Below are positions 49,560 to 60,000 of a stretch of DNA of 64,000 nucleotides, one piece after another. Source of the stretch: Trichostrongylus colubriformis. Its lineage: Eukaryota > Nematoda > Chromadorea > Rhabditida > Trichostrongylidae. The notes below the pieces were generated by a model. That model had not been told where the DNA came from, did no database searches, and saw only the letters and a program-made list of their open reading frames with translations. The stretch spans positions 50,080,591 to 50,144,590 of the forward strand of contig OZ022258.1 in assembly GCA_963978905.1 (NCBI GenBank), read 5' to 3'. The translations under genes were made by a program, and so were the position numbers. Every line of letters starts with the position of its first letter. Position 1 is the first letter of the stretch.

Positions 49560-52500
49560 CGCATCACCGTAAAGTTAAATATACGCATCGATCGAGAAAA
49601 TGAGCGCATCTGCGCATCCGCGATTTGTGAGAATTGGCGGATCGGCACATTCGCGATTTGGGAATTTAGGCGCGCCACGTCACTCTTGTAACCGCGTTCA
49701 ACTGACCGCGGTTGCCAGAGTGACGTGGCATGCCAAAAATTCCAAATCGCGGATGTGCCGATGCGCTAAAACTCTTATTCAATTTGTTATGCCATACCCA
49801 ACTAAATGAGAATTTTGGCGCATTGGCGTAAAGTTAAATATACGTATCGATCGAGAAAATGAGCACATCTGCGCATCTGCGATTAGAGAGAATTGGCGCG
49901 TTTGCGTAAAGGATAAGATACGTATTAATCGGAAGGTGAAAGTATTGGCGCATCCGCGATTTTGGATATTTGCCATAACAGATATCGACTTTCGATAAGA
50001 TATGGAAAATTACGAAAAAGAAATAGGAGAAAAAGAAACCAACCGCACGTTGACACGCGCCGCGTTCAACTGACCGCGGTTGCCAGAGTGACGTGGCATG
50101 CCAAAAATTCCAAATCGCGGATGTGCCGATGCGCTAAAACTCTCATTCAGTTTGGTATGCCATACCCAACTAAATGAGAGTTTTGGCGCATTGGCATAAA
50201 GTTAAATATACGTATCGATCGAGAAAATGAGCACATTTGCGCATCAGTTATTTGGGAATTTTGGTGTGCCACGTTACTCTTGTAACCGCGATCAGTTGAA
50301 CGCGGTGTGTGCCGACGTGCGGCTTTCGATATCGACTTTCGATAAGATATGGAAAATTACGAAATAGAAATAGGAGAAAAAGAAATCAACCGCACGTTGG
50401 CAAGTGCCGCGTTCAACTGACCGCGGTTGCTAGAGTGACGTGGCATGCCAAAAATTCCAAATCGCGGATGCGCCGATGCGCTAAAGCTCTTATTCAATTT
50501 GTTATGCCATACCCAACTAAATGAGAATTTTGGCGCATTGGCGTAAAGTTAAATATACGTATCGATCGAGAAAATGAGCACATCTGCGCATCTGCGATTA
50601 GAGAGAATTGGCGCGTTTGCGTAAAGGATAAGATACGTATTAATCGGAAGGTGAAAGTATTGGCGCATCCGCGATTTTGGATATTTGCCATAACAGATAT
50701 CGACTTTCGATAAGATATGGAAAATTACGAAAAAGAAATAGGAGAAAAAGAAACCAACCGCACGTTGGCAAGTGCCGCGTTCAACTGACCGCGGTTGCTA
50801 GAGTGACGTGGCATGCCAAAAATTCCAAATCGCGGATGCGCCGATGCGCTAAAGCTCTTATTCAATTTGTTATGCCATACCCAACTAAATGAGAATTTTG
50901 GCGCATTGGCGTAAAGTTAAATATACGTATCGATCGAGAAAATGAGCACATCTGCGCATCTGCGATTAGAGAGAATTGGCGCGTTTGCGTAAAGGATAAG
51001 ATACGTATTAATCGGAAGGTGAAAGTATTGGCGCATCCGCGATTTTGGATATTTGCCATAACAGATATCGACTTTCGATAAGATATGGAAAATTACGAAA
51101 AAGAAATAGGAGAAAAAGAAACCAACCGCACGTTGACACGCGCCGCGTTCAACTGACCGCGGTTGCCAGAGTGACGTGGCATGCCAAAAATTCCAAATCG
51201 CGGATGCGCCGATGCGCTAAAACTCTCATTCAATTTGGTATGCCATACCCAACTAAATGAGAGTTTTGGCGCATTGGCGTAAAGTTAAATATGTGTATCG
51301 ATCGAGAAAATGAGCACATTTGCGCATCAGTGATTTGGGAATTTTGGCGTGCCACGTCACTCTTGTAACCGCGATCAGTTGAACGCGGTGTGTGCCGACG
51401 TGCGGCTTTCGATATCGACTTTCGATAAGATATGGAAAATTACGAAAAAGAAATAGGAGAAAAAGAAATCAACCGCACGTTGACACGCGCCGCGTTCAAC
51501 TGACCGCGGTTGCCAGAGTGACGTGGCATGCCAAAAATTCCAAATCGCGGATGCGCCGATGCGCTAAAACTCTCATTCAATTTGTTATGCCATACCCAAC
51601 TAAATGAGAATTTTGGCGCATTGGCGTAAAGTTAAATATACGTATCGATCGAGAAAATGAGCACATCTGCGCATCTGCGATTAGAGAGAATTGGCGCGTT
51701 TGCGTAAAGGATAAGATACGTATTAATCGGAAGGTGAAAGTATTGGCGCATCCGCGATTTTGGATATTTGCCATAACAGATATCGACTTTCGATAAGATA
51801 TGGAAAATTACGAAAAAGAAATAGGCGAAAAAGAAACCAACCGCACGTTGACACGCGCCGCGTTCAACTGACCGCAGTTGCTAGAGTGACGTGGCAAGCC
51901 AAAAATTCCAAATCGCGGATGCGCCGATGCGCTAAAACTCTCATTCAATTTGGTATGCCATACCCAACTAAATGAGAATTTTGGCGCATTGGCGTAAAGT
52001 TAAATATACGTATCGATCGAGAAAATGAGCACATTTGCGCATCTGCGATTAGAGAGAATTGGCGCGTTTGCGTAAAGGATAAGATACGCATTAATCGGAA
52101 GGTGAAAGTATTGGCGCATCCGCGATTTTGGATATTTGCCATAACAGATATCGGCTTTCGATAAGATATGGAAAATTACGAAAAAGAAATCAACCGCACG
52201 TTGACACGCGCCGCGTTCAACTGACCGCGGTTGCTAGAGTGACGTGGCATGCCAAAAATTCCAAATCGCGGATGCGCCGATGCGCTAAAACTCTCATTCA
52301 ATTTGGTATGCCATACCCAACTAAATGAGAGTTTTGGCGCATTGGCGTAAAGTTAAATATATGTATCGATCGAGAAGATGAGCACATTTGCGCATCTGCG
52401 ATTAGAGAGAATTGGCGCGTTTGCGTAAAGGATAAGATACGCATTAATCGGAAGGTGAAAGTATTGGCGCATCCGCGATTTTGGATATTTGCCATAACAG

Positions 52501-53815
52501 ATATCGACTTTCGATAAGATATGGAAAATTACGAAAAAGAAATAGGAGAAAAAGAAACCAACCGCACGTTGACGCGCGCCGCGTTCAACTGACCGCGGTT
52601 GCTAGAGTGACGTGGCATGCCAAAAATTCCAAATCGCGGATGCGCCGATGCGCTAAAACTCTCATTCAATTTGGTATGCCATACCCAACTAAATGAGAGT
52701 TTTGGCGCATTGGCGTAAAGTTAAATATATGTATCGATCGAGAAGATGAGCACATTTGGGTGCTACTGGAGTTGGGGGGGGGGGCCAGCGCACTGTGCTC
52801 TGCGTCTCTAACGCAGGGATAGAGCGCAGAGAAGCCATAGCGCTAGCCGAATCGGCTTCGAATACTGCATAGAAACGATTCTAATGAAGCAAATTCGTGC
52901 TTTTTTTCCATCCTATGTTAGCCTAAGCCTTGGGGAAGGAGATTCCCTTTCTCCAGGCTTAGGCGAATATGCGTAAGTGGTTGTTTAGTCTAGTTGAAGT
53001 GAATTTCTCGTTATATTCTGATGGAGGATAGTTTGATTGTTTTTTCAGTTAGTTAGCTGTATCTAGGCATAAAATAACCTTGAGAGTGCCTATAAACAGA
53101 AATTGGGGGCAACTTATGCTTTTGTCGAGTGGCCCCCCCCCCAACTCCAGTAGCGCCCACATTTGCGCATCAGTGATTTGGGAATTTTGGCGTGCCACGT
53201 CACTCTTGTAACCGCGATCAGTTGAACGCGGTGTGTGCCAACGTGCGGCTTTCGATATCGACTTTCGATAAGATATGGAAAATTACGAAAAGGAAATAGG
53301 AGAAAAAGAAACCAACCGCACGTTGACACGCGCCGCGTTCAACTGACCGCGGTTGCTAGAGTGACGTGGCATGCCAAAAATCCCAAATCGCGGATGCGCC
53401 GGTGCGCTAAAACTCTCATTCAATTTGGCATGCCATACCCAACTAAATGAGAGTTTTGGCGCATTGGCGTAAAGTTAAATACACGTATCGATCGAGAAAA
53501 TGAGCTCATTTGCGCATCTGCGATTTGAGACAATTGGCGGATCGGCGCATCCGCGATTCGAGAGAATTGGCGCGTTTGCGTAAAGGATAAGATACGTATT
53601 AATCGGAAGGTGAAAGTATTGGCGCATCCGCGATTTTGGATATTTGCCATAACAGATATCGGCTTTCGATAAGATATGGAAAATTACGAAAAGGAAATAG
53701 CAGAAAAAGAAAACAACCGCACGTTGGCACGCGCCGCGTTCAACTGACCGCGGTTGCTAGAGTGACGTGGCACGCCAAATCGCCGATGCGCTAAAACTCT
53801 CATTCAATTTGGTAT
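49560..53815. repeat. Satellite array of alternating ~368/347-bp units
   Basis: At least ten units with period 368, 347 or 353 bp. Every unit has ATCGATCGAGAAAATGAGC, AATCGCGGATGCGCCGATGC, GATATCGACTTTCGATAAGA and CGCACGTTGACACGCGCC. Unit length depends on which of two alternative middles is present: one with GGATAAGATACGTATTAATCG, the other with TGCCACGTCACTCTTGTAAC. The recurring 65-71-codon ORFs are by-products of the repeat. A transposon interrupts the array at 52759-53157. Related single sequence occurs at 6657-6860. Confidence 0.92.
52759..53157. mobile_element. 399-bp inverted-repeat transposon in the satellite
   Basis: Ends GGTGCTACTGGAGTTGGGGG and, reversed, GGCGCTACTGGAGTTGGGGG, about 28 bp of near-perfect inverted repeat including a G homopolymer. 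It is flanked by the 8-bp duplication CACATTTG (52751-52758 and 53158-53165), which reads once in uninterrupted satellite units. An 8-bp duplication fits the hAT superfamily; the assignment is inference. Inside are two hairpins (CTGCG..CGCAG near 52800; GCCTAAGCC..GGCTTAGGC near 52920). No transposase. Confidence 0.85.
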
Positions 53816-53817
53816 GC

Positions 53818-55985
53818 CAGCTGGAGCACACTACTGCGCGTCACACATGGAAGCATGCAAAGTCAGCGCGTGTATCGAACTCTCTCATCCCGTCACACAC
53901 TCTCACTCTCACCCAAGCCCGTAGGCCACGCCCTCTACACCTCAAACTTGGGTAGTTAAACCCAAGGGTGGACACACAGATATACAGACTCACCAAACTC
54001 CTGTTTTATATATGAGGTATGATATCCCGACACCTGGGCTCTTTCCGAACGAACTATAGACATTTTCATCTAAACACCGAACATTTTAATGCAGGCCCGT
54101 CAACAGCGTCCACAGTGTGCGGAGTGTGACATGATCCAGTAAAGTGGTGTGCAGTAAGGACACCTTCTACACAATAACCGATATTTTCAATCAATATTGA
54201 TCGGTGACGCATGTTGTTGCAGAATTTCAACTTTTATAAGGGCACTTAATCAATAGTATGGTCCATAAGCCGTTCCCAGCCTTCTGCACAAAAACCGATA
54301 TTTTCACTCAATATCGATCGGTGGTGCGTGATATTGTAGAATTTCAACTTTTCTAAGGGCACTTAATCAATAGTATGGTCCATAAGCCGTTCCCAGCCTT
54401 CTGCACAAAAACCGATATTTTCACTCAATATCGATCGGTGGTGCGTGATATTGTAGAATTTCAACTTTTATAAGGGCACTTAATCAATAGTATGGTCCAT
54501 AAGCCGTTCCCACCCTTCTGCACAAAAACCGATATTTTCACTCAATATCGATCGGTGACGCATGCTGTTGCAGAATTTCAACTTTTATAAGGGCACTTAA
54601 TCAATAGTATGGTCCATAAGCCGTTCCCAGCCTTCTGCACAAAAACCGATATTTTCACTCAATATCGATCGGTGATGCGTGATATTGTAGAATTTCAACT
54701 TTTATAAGGGCACTTAATCAATAGTATGGTCCATAAGCCGTTCCCAGCCATCTGCACAAAAACCGATATTTTCACTCAATATCGATCGGTGATGCATGAT
54801 GTTGTAGAATTTCAATTTTTATGAGGGCACTTAATCACTAGTATGGTCCATAAGCCGTTTCCAGCCTTCCGCACAAAAACCGATATTTTCAATCAATATT
54901 GATCGGTGATGCATGATGTTGCAGAATTTCAACCTCTATGAGGGCACTCACTCAGTGGTATGGTCCATAAGCCGTTTCCAGCCTTCCGCACAAAAACCGA
55001 TATTTTCAATCAATATTGATCGGTGATGCATGATGTTGCAGAATTTCAACCTCTATGAGGGCACTCACTCAGTGGTATGGTCCATAAGCCGTTTCCAGCC
55101 TTCCGCACAAAAACCGATATTTTCAATCAATATTGATCGGTGATGCATGATGTTGTAGAATTTTAACTTCTATGAGGGCACTCACTCAGTAGTATGGTCC
55201 ATGAGCCGTTTCCAACCTTCTGCACAAAAACCGATATTTTCAATCAATCGATCGGTGATGCATGATGTTATAGAATTTTAACTTCTATGAGGGCACTCAC
55301 TCAGTATTATGGTCCATAAGCCGTTTCCAACCTTTTTCACAAAAACCGATATTTTCAATCAATATCGATCGGTGATGCGTGATGTTGTAGAATTTTAACT
55401 TCTATGAGGGCACTCACTCAGTAGTACGGTCCACGAGCCGTTTCCAACCTTCTGCACAAAAACCGATATTTTCAATCCATATGGATCGGTGATGCATGAT
55501 GTTGTAGAATTTCAATCTCTATGAGGGCACTCAATCAATAGTATGGTCCATAAACCGTTTCCAACCTTCTGCACAAAAACCGATATTTTCAATCGATGTC
55601 GATCGGTGATGCGTGTGTTGCAGAATTTCAACTTTCATGAGTGCATCTCCTACCATTCCCCACCCAACCCACACTTGACCCGACCTTCCCGCTGATGAGC
55701 CGACCTTCCGTTGGATCGGGTACATGAGCCGTTTCCAGCCTTCTGCACAAAGCCGGTACTTTCGATCGATATCGATCGATCCAATCGATATCGACAAAGT
55801 CGATGTGCGTTCTGTACATCCCCCATTACGCCTCACCCAGCCAGCACTTGGCCCTTTCCTGCTAACTTCTGAGGGTCTGTATAGTGTCACGTACCTCAAA
55901 CTTGGGTAATTGAACCGGACACACACACACACACACACACAAACGGACAAACCAAACTCCTGGTTTATATATAGGGTATGATAAT
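53818..55985. repeat. Composite SL1-motif repeat, copy 2
   Basis: The opening block (CACTACTGCGCGTCACACAT, CTCTCACTCTCACCC) matches copy 1. SL1-like stretches in reverse lie near both ends (53941-53962 and 55895-55916, each 21 of 22). Each is followed by a GGACACACA run, a CAAACTCCTGTTTTATATAT or CAAACTCCTGGTTTATATAT block and GGTATGAT. The element is therefore bounded by direct repeats of about 95 bp around the 117-bp tandem array. Confidence 0.7.
54125..55640. repeat. 117-bp tandem array, about 12-13 units
   Basis: Units begin TATGGTCCATAAGCCGTT, contain CACAAAAACCGATATTTTC followed by a TCAATATCGATCGGTG block (a natural hairpin around ACCGATATT/AATATCGATCGGT), and end with TAGAATTTCAACTT and a GAGGGCACT block. 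The left units carry CACTCAATATCG and the right units AATCAATATTG, so the array expanded in two phases. Period 117 bp, with small variation on the right. Confidence 0.85.
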
Positions 55986-56405
55986 ACGGCCGCCAGATCG
56001 CTACCAGACTTTACAGGGATGTCGTATCTCGGTCTCGTCATCGGTTCTATGTGATGAGTTTATGTAGCGATGAGCGATCCTCTGGTAATGGTGAATGACG
56101 AAGCTCGACATTCGCAATCTGCTGAAATAATTGTTTGCCATGTTTTCGATTTTATTAAGTCGTGCGGGAGTACGTTCCCGGCTTTGGTCGGTGTTGCAGC
56201 GTTGGTGACGTCCTGAGTCGCTCTTGTACTTCTTCTGCCATTGAGGTGAACCAGCTATTCGTAGATTAGAGATCGGTGCTTTACATCGTTCTTTAAAAAG
56301 TTGGTGCTACGAAGATGGTCTATGAAGTCATGGATAATACGTAGCTACTACCTTGGACCCTTCTTTTCTTTACTTGCCAACTAAACTTCTGTTTTCACAA
56401 CCTAA
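55986..56405. other. Intergenic, nothing recognised
   Basis: No ORF of note and no repeat recognised by eye. Confidence 0.5.
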
Positions 56406-56407
56406 TC

Positions 56408-56840
56408 TTAAAGGAACCAGAAGGGGTCCGAAGAAAGAGAAAGATGTAAAGAAATGATCATTTTGTAAGGAACATTCAAAGTTAGTAGGGATGATCGGTG
56501 GAGAAACCCGGACTCAAAAGCGCGGCGCTGTGTTATGTATTCGCATCACATTCGTATCAACTCACTGACTTTCCGAGTTGTCCGCTGTAGAGGTGTCCTT
56601 TGTTGTCTCGTAGAGTGTATTTCATTCATTGGTGATGATGTGGAATGAGTGAACCAACACGCAGCAACAAACAAGTAAAACAGTTGAGTGAAGAATAAGC
56701 GAAAGCGTAAGAAAAAAGTGTGATTACAACTAAAACCTAATTTATTCACTTTCGACGTCTTGGCAAGGTGCCGTGTGTGCATTGTGGCCACCGTCGTCCC
56801 ATACCGTAAACCTTAATTGCCCTTCTCCCGGTGTCTTTAA
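56408..56840 (+). mobile_element. Non-autonomous element, copy 3
   Basis: Starts TTAAAGGAACCAGAAGGGGT and ends CCCGGTGTCTTTAA. It is colinear with the two IDE-intron copies and, unlike copy 2, retains an extra segment near 56705-56750. No conserved ORF. Confidence 0.75.
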
Positions 56841-57004
56841 CATACCTAATAAACCTACTCCAGTACCTATTCAACCCAATTCAACATCTGAGAAATATTA
56901 GATCTGTAAAGGGCTCAACCGTGACTTTCGCTGTTTCTGACAACCGCAGGTAACAGTACCTTGTAGCGAGTTTGGAATGTTGGACGCGGTTACGCATTCT
57001 GGAT

Positions 57005-57010
57005 TTTATT
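57005..57010 (-). terminator. Poly(A) signal of the CAP gene
   Basis: AATAAA on the - strand, about 80 bases past the stop codon at 57091-57093. Confidence 0.65.
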
Positions 57011-57090
57011 GATCGCTGGAACATTGAGAAACAAAATTGATTCCTTAATGCTTTTCATCAGCGGTTTTTGATGATGTCTGGATCCAACTG

Positions 57091-60000
57091 TCAAAATGAA
57101 CAGAGTCCTTCTGTAGTGTTACACTGGCCATTTGGACATTGACTGCAGACCTGACCGAGTGGGTAGATATTCGCTCCAATGGTGTTGACGCTAAAAGCAA
57201 ATGTCTGAAGGTGAAGTCGATTAAGTGAACGACACAGTGGAAACTTACAAGGATTTGTAAAAACATGAGGTAAAATACGAGTTTCCACATTTCTGCGTTG
57301 CACAACCAATATGCGTGTTGGTAGACCAGATCATCTAAAGTTGAGAGTTATTGTGCGGTGTGAAATAATAACGTCATCCGGCGAGCATGTGAAATATTTT
57401 TCGAATGATCATGACAATTTCCAAATAGACACGAAAATTTAGTGGGATATTTGGAACAAATTGGATATGGACTAATAATCTCCATTTTTTTCAAGCGGTA
57501 GGCAAGGTAGAGAAAAGGAGAAATTTCAAAAGTGCTGCAAAAAGGGTGTGTGCAGATACGACGCAAAATCGCTTCGCGGCGTTGCACTCGCGGCGCCATC
57601 AGCATGACTTGCCGAATCGATTGCCCTTGGAAGCCCGGCAGAGCGTGACTGCGTCACTTCTGCACTTCCACCCATGCCACACTGCCTCCTGCAGCTATGC
57701 CACCCTGCCTCCTCCACCCCCACACTGCCTCGCTTGAAGGCTTCCATGCCCTGTCACTGGTACTCACATTCGCCGCGGGCGGCCACGCGGTTTTCCGTCA
57801 TATCTGCACACACCCGGCTTATCTTAGAGGAGCAGAGGAAAGATGGTCTCACTTCGCTTCTGTTCTCATGCTTTTCATCGTTTAACTTGTGAGTCATTTG
57901 GTCTCTAAAAACTGAGTGGGTTCTCAAAAAGTTCGTTTCTCGCTTGAAGGCTCCCATGCCCTGCCACTGGTACTCGCACTCGCCGCGGGCAGCCACGCGA
58001 TTTTCCGTCATATCGTCACACACCCGGCTTATCTTAGAGGAGCAGAGGAAAGATGGTCCCACTTCGCTTCTGTTCTCATGCTTTTCGTCGTTTAACTTGT
58101 GAGTCATTTGGGCTCTAAAAACTAAGTGGGTTTTCAAAAAGTTCGTTCCGGTAACACTTTGAATGGGTAGCAGCAGTAATGCTACGTTTATCGATTGGTG
58201 ATCTTTCAGGGAGAATCTGAATTTTTTTTAAAGTTCCCCTCCATGTAACCCCGAACACTGGAAAAGATCTTGAGTGGAAGCTGTTGGCTAAATATGTACT
58301 GGCCTTAGTCATTCTTCTCACAACATTTGTTTTGGCTGAGCGCATGGATTGTGTGAAAATCAAGTTCGTAGGAACTCCGAAGCGCTCTAATTGTGACTGC
58401 CAAGCCGTGATAGCCTAAAATAAAATAAAAGTGTAGTAGAACGATTAGTACGAGACTCACGCCTAAAACTGAACCCCGAACTTACTCTCCGTATAGCCCC
58501 CAAGCTATCACTTGCTGTTTTAGGGAAGAAGTTGTGAAAATTCTCTTTCCAGCCAGGCCTTGTCCAAGGTTGTGATAATACTCCGTCACAACTGCTTGCA
58601 TGTGCGTAAGCAAATAGCTCAGCCGAGCAGTCGTATTTCTGAATAGTGCCAGAAGAATGAAATTTCGTGATTTCCTGGAAATTATAACTTTCTATGGCGA
58701 GCAAGTGACTTACCAGACGATACATGAACGCTGCTGTCGGTGTATTTCCGGCATTTCCATTTATGGTTTGCCCAGTAGCTACAAGGGATCTGAACACCGT
58801 TGTTACTCCTCAAATTATAGTAGTAACAGTTGTCATATCCTCACCTAAAATTATTGTGCATATCGAGAGCGATTTGTCTGAATTCAGGAGTGAACGGACT
58901 ACCCGGGCATTCCAAGCGAGCTGTAAATAATGCTTCGGTTTGAAGACTGAGATGAGAGTGGTGAAAATTGAAAAAAAAGAAGTCTATTGAAGTTTCAATT
59001 TTTGACAGCTGCTCATTATCGCCGCATCCCGCTCGAAGGTTGTTATAAAGATGCTGAATTGCGGGCAAAAGCTTTGTTCTTGGATGGGACTCGAACCCGC
59101 ACTCCATGCTTTCAGTGCATATATGCTAATCCATTATTCACCAAGACCCTGCTCAGCTTGACTCAGCATCCTTATAACAACTTCCGCATCGCACGGTGCG
59201 GTGATAATCAGCGGCTGACAAAAATTACCTTCAACAATGAGTATCTACCTAAAGGCACCGTGGCGGGCAAGGAGAAATTGTGAATTGGGAATGCATGTTC
59301 TCTGGAAACAAACATTCCACTTCAGAAGACGTGACATGTGGTGACGAAACTCGCAGTGGCTTGGGATTTTATCAAGATCCCACAGCACTGCGAGTGGTGT
59401 TGCCGTTCATCCGCCGAAGGAATTGCCACGACCAGCTGATGTGGCCTTTTGTCCGTCTGCATTTACGCCACCAGCTAGTGATGCAGAGGGACGTGAAAGA
59501 GGAGGGAGGGTTTTAGTCTCCTTTTCCTCGGGTTTCTCGGGTGGAGTGCAAGTGTTCCGACTGGTGAGGTCAGGTCAGGTTGCGCGGTGGATTGGAATCA
59601 GGTAAAGACAGGTAAAAACACGCTGCCAAAGCCCCTCCCCTGAAAAGGCTTAGGCTAATCTGGGAGAGCCCAGACGCAGGACCCGCCAGCATTCGCACAA
59701 TTCGCGAAGGGCGGTGACCCAGTTCGGTGCCGACCTCTAGAATCGGAACACTTGCAACACACCCGGGTTTCTCCCGTTTTATTACGTTCTTTCTCTATTG
59801 CTACACTGCTGAACATCCCTTCTGTTATATTCAACAATCTGCCACATCCCCCTTACAGTGTCTTTAAACCTTCAGCTTTACGGTTCGATGCCGATTATGG
59901 CCAACCTGCTCAAAATGTTATACGTGTGGGTGCTGAAAAGCTGTGGTAAATATATATTGGGTAGTCTAAAAAGTCTTTTCGTATTTTTAAATACCGCTTC

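Noticed and set aside
49600..53450. Ladder of 65-71-codon ORFs on both strands (DICHNRYRLSIRYGK and MANIQNRGCANTF types)
   Set aside because: They repeat with the satellite period and occur in opposite orientations in the same DNA. They are by-products of the tandem units.
49560..55640. CRISPR array
   Set aside because: The tandem units are 117-368 bp with no unique spacers, and the host is a nematode.
57754..58137. 127-codon - strand ORF in the CAP gene
   Set aside because: It spans two copies of a tandem duplication, has no CAP similarity, and would not fit the splice phases of the flanking exons.
58250..58303. Alternative GT donor extending CAP exon 7 through FPVFG
   Set aside because: It keeps phase but adds about 17 residues between RRMTK and MIWSTN, where the CAP fold has none. 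It is kept as the main alternative to the GC donor.
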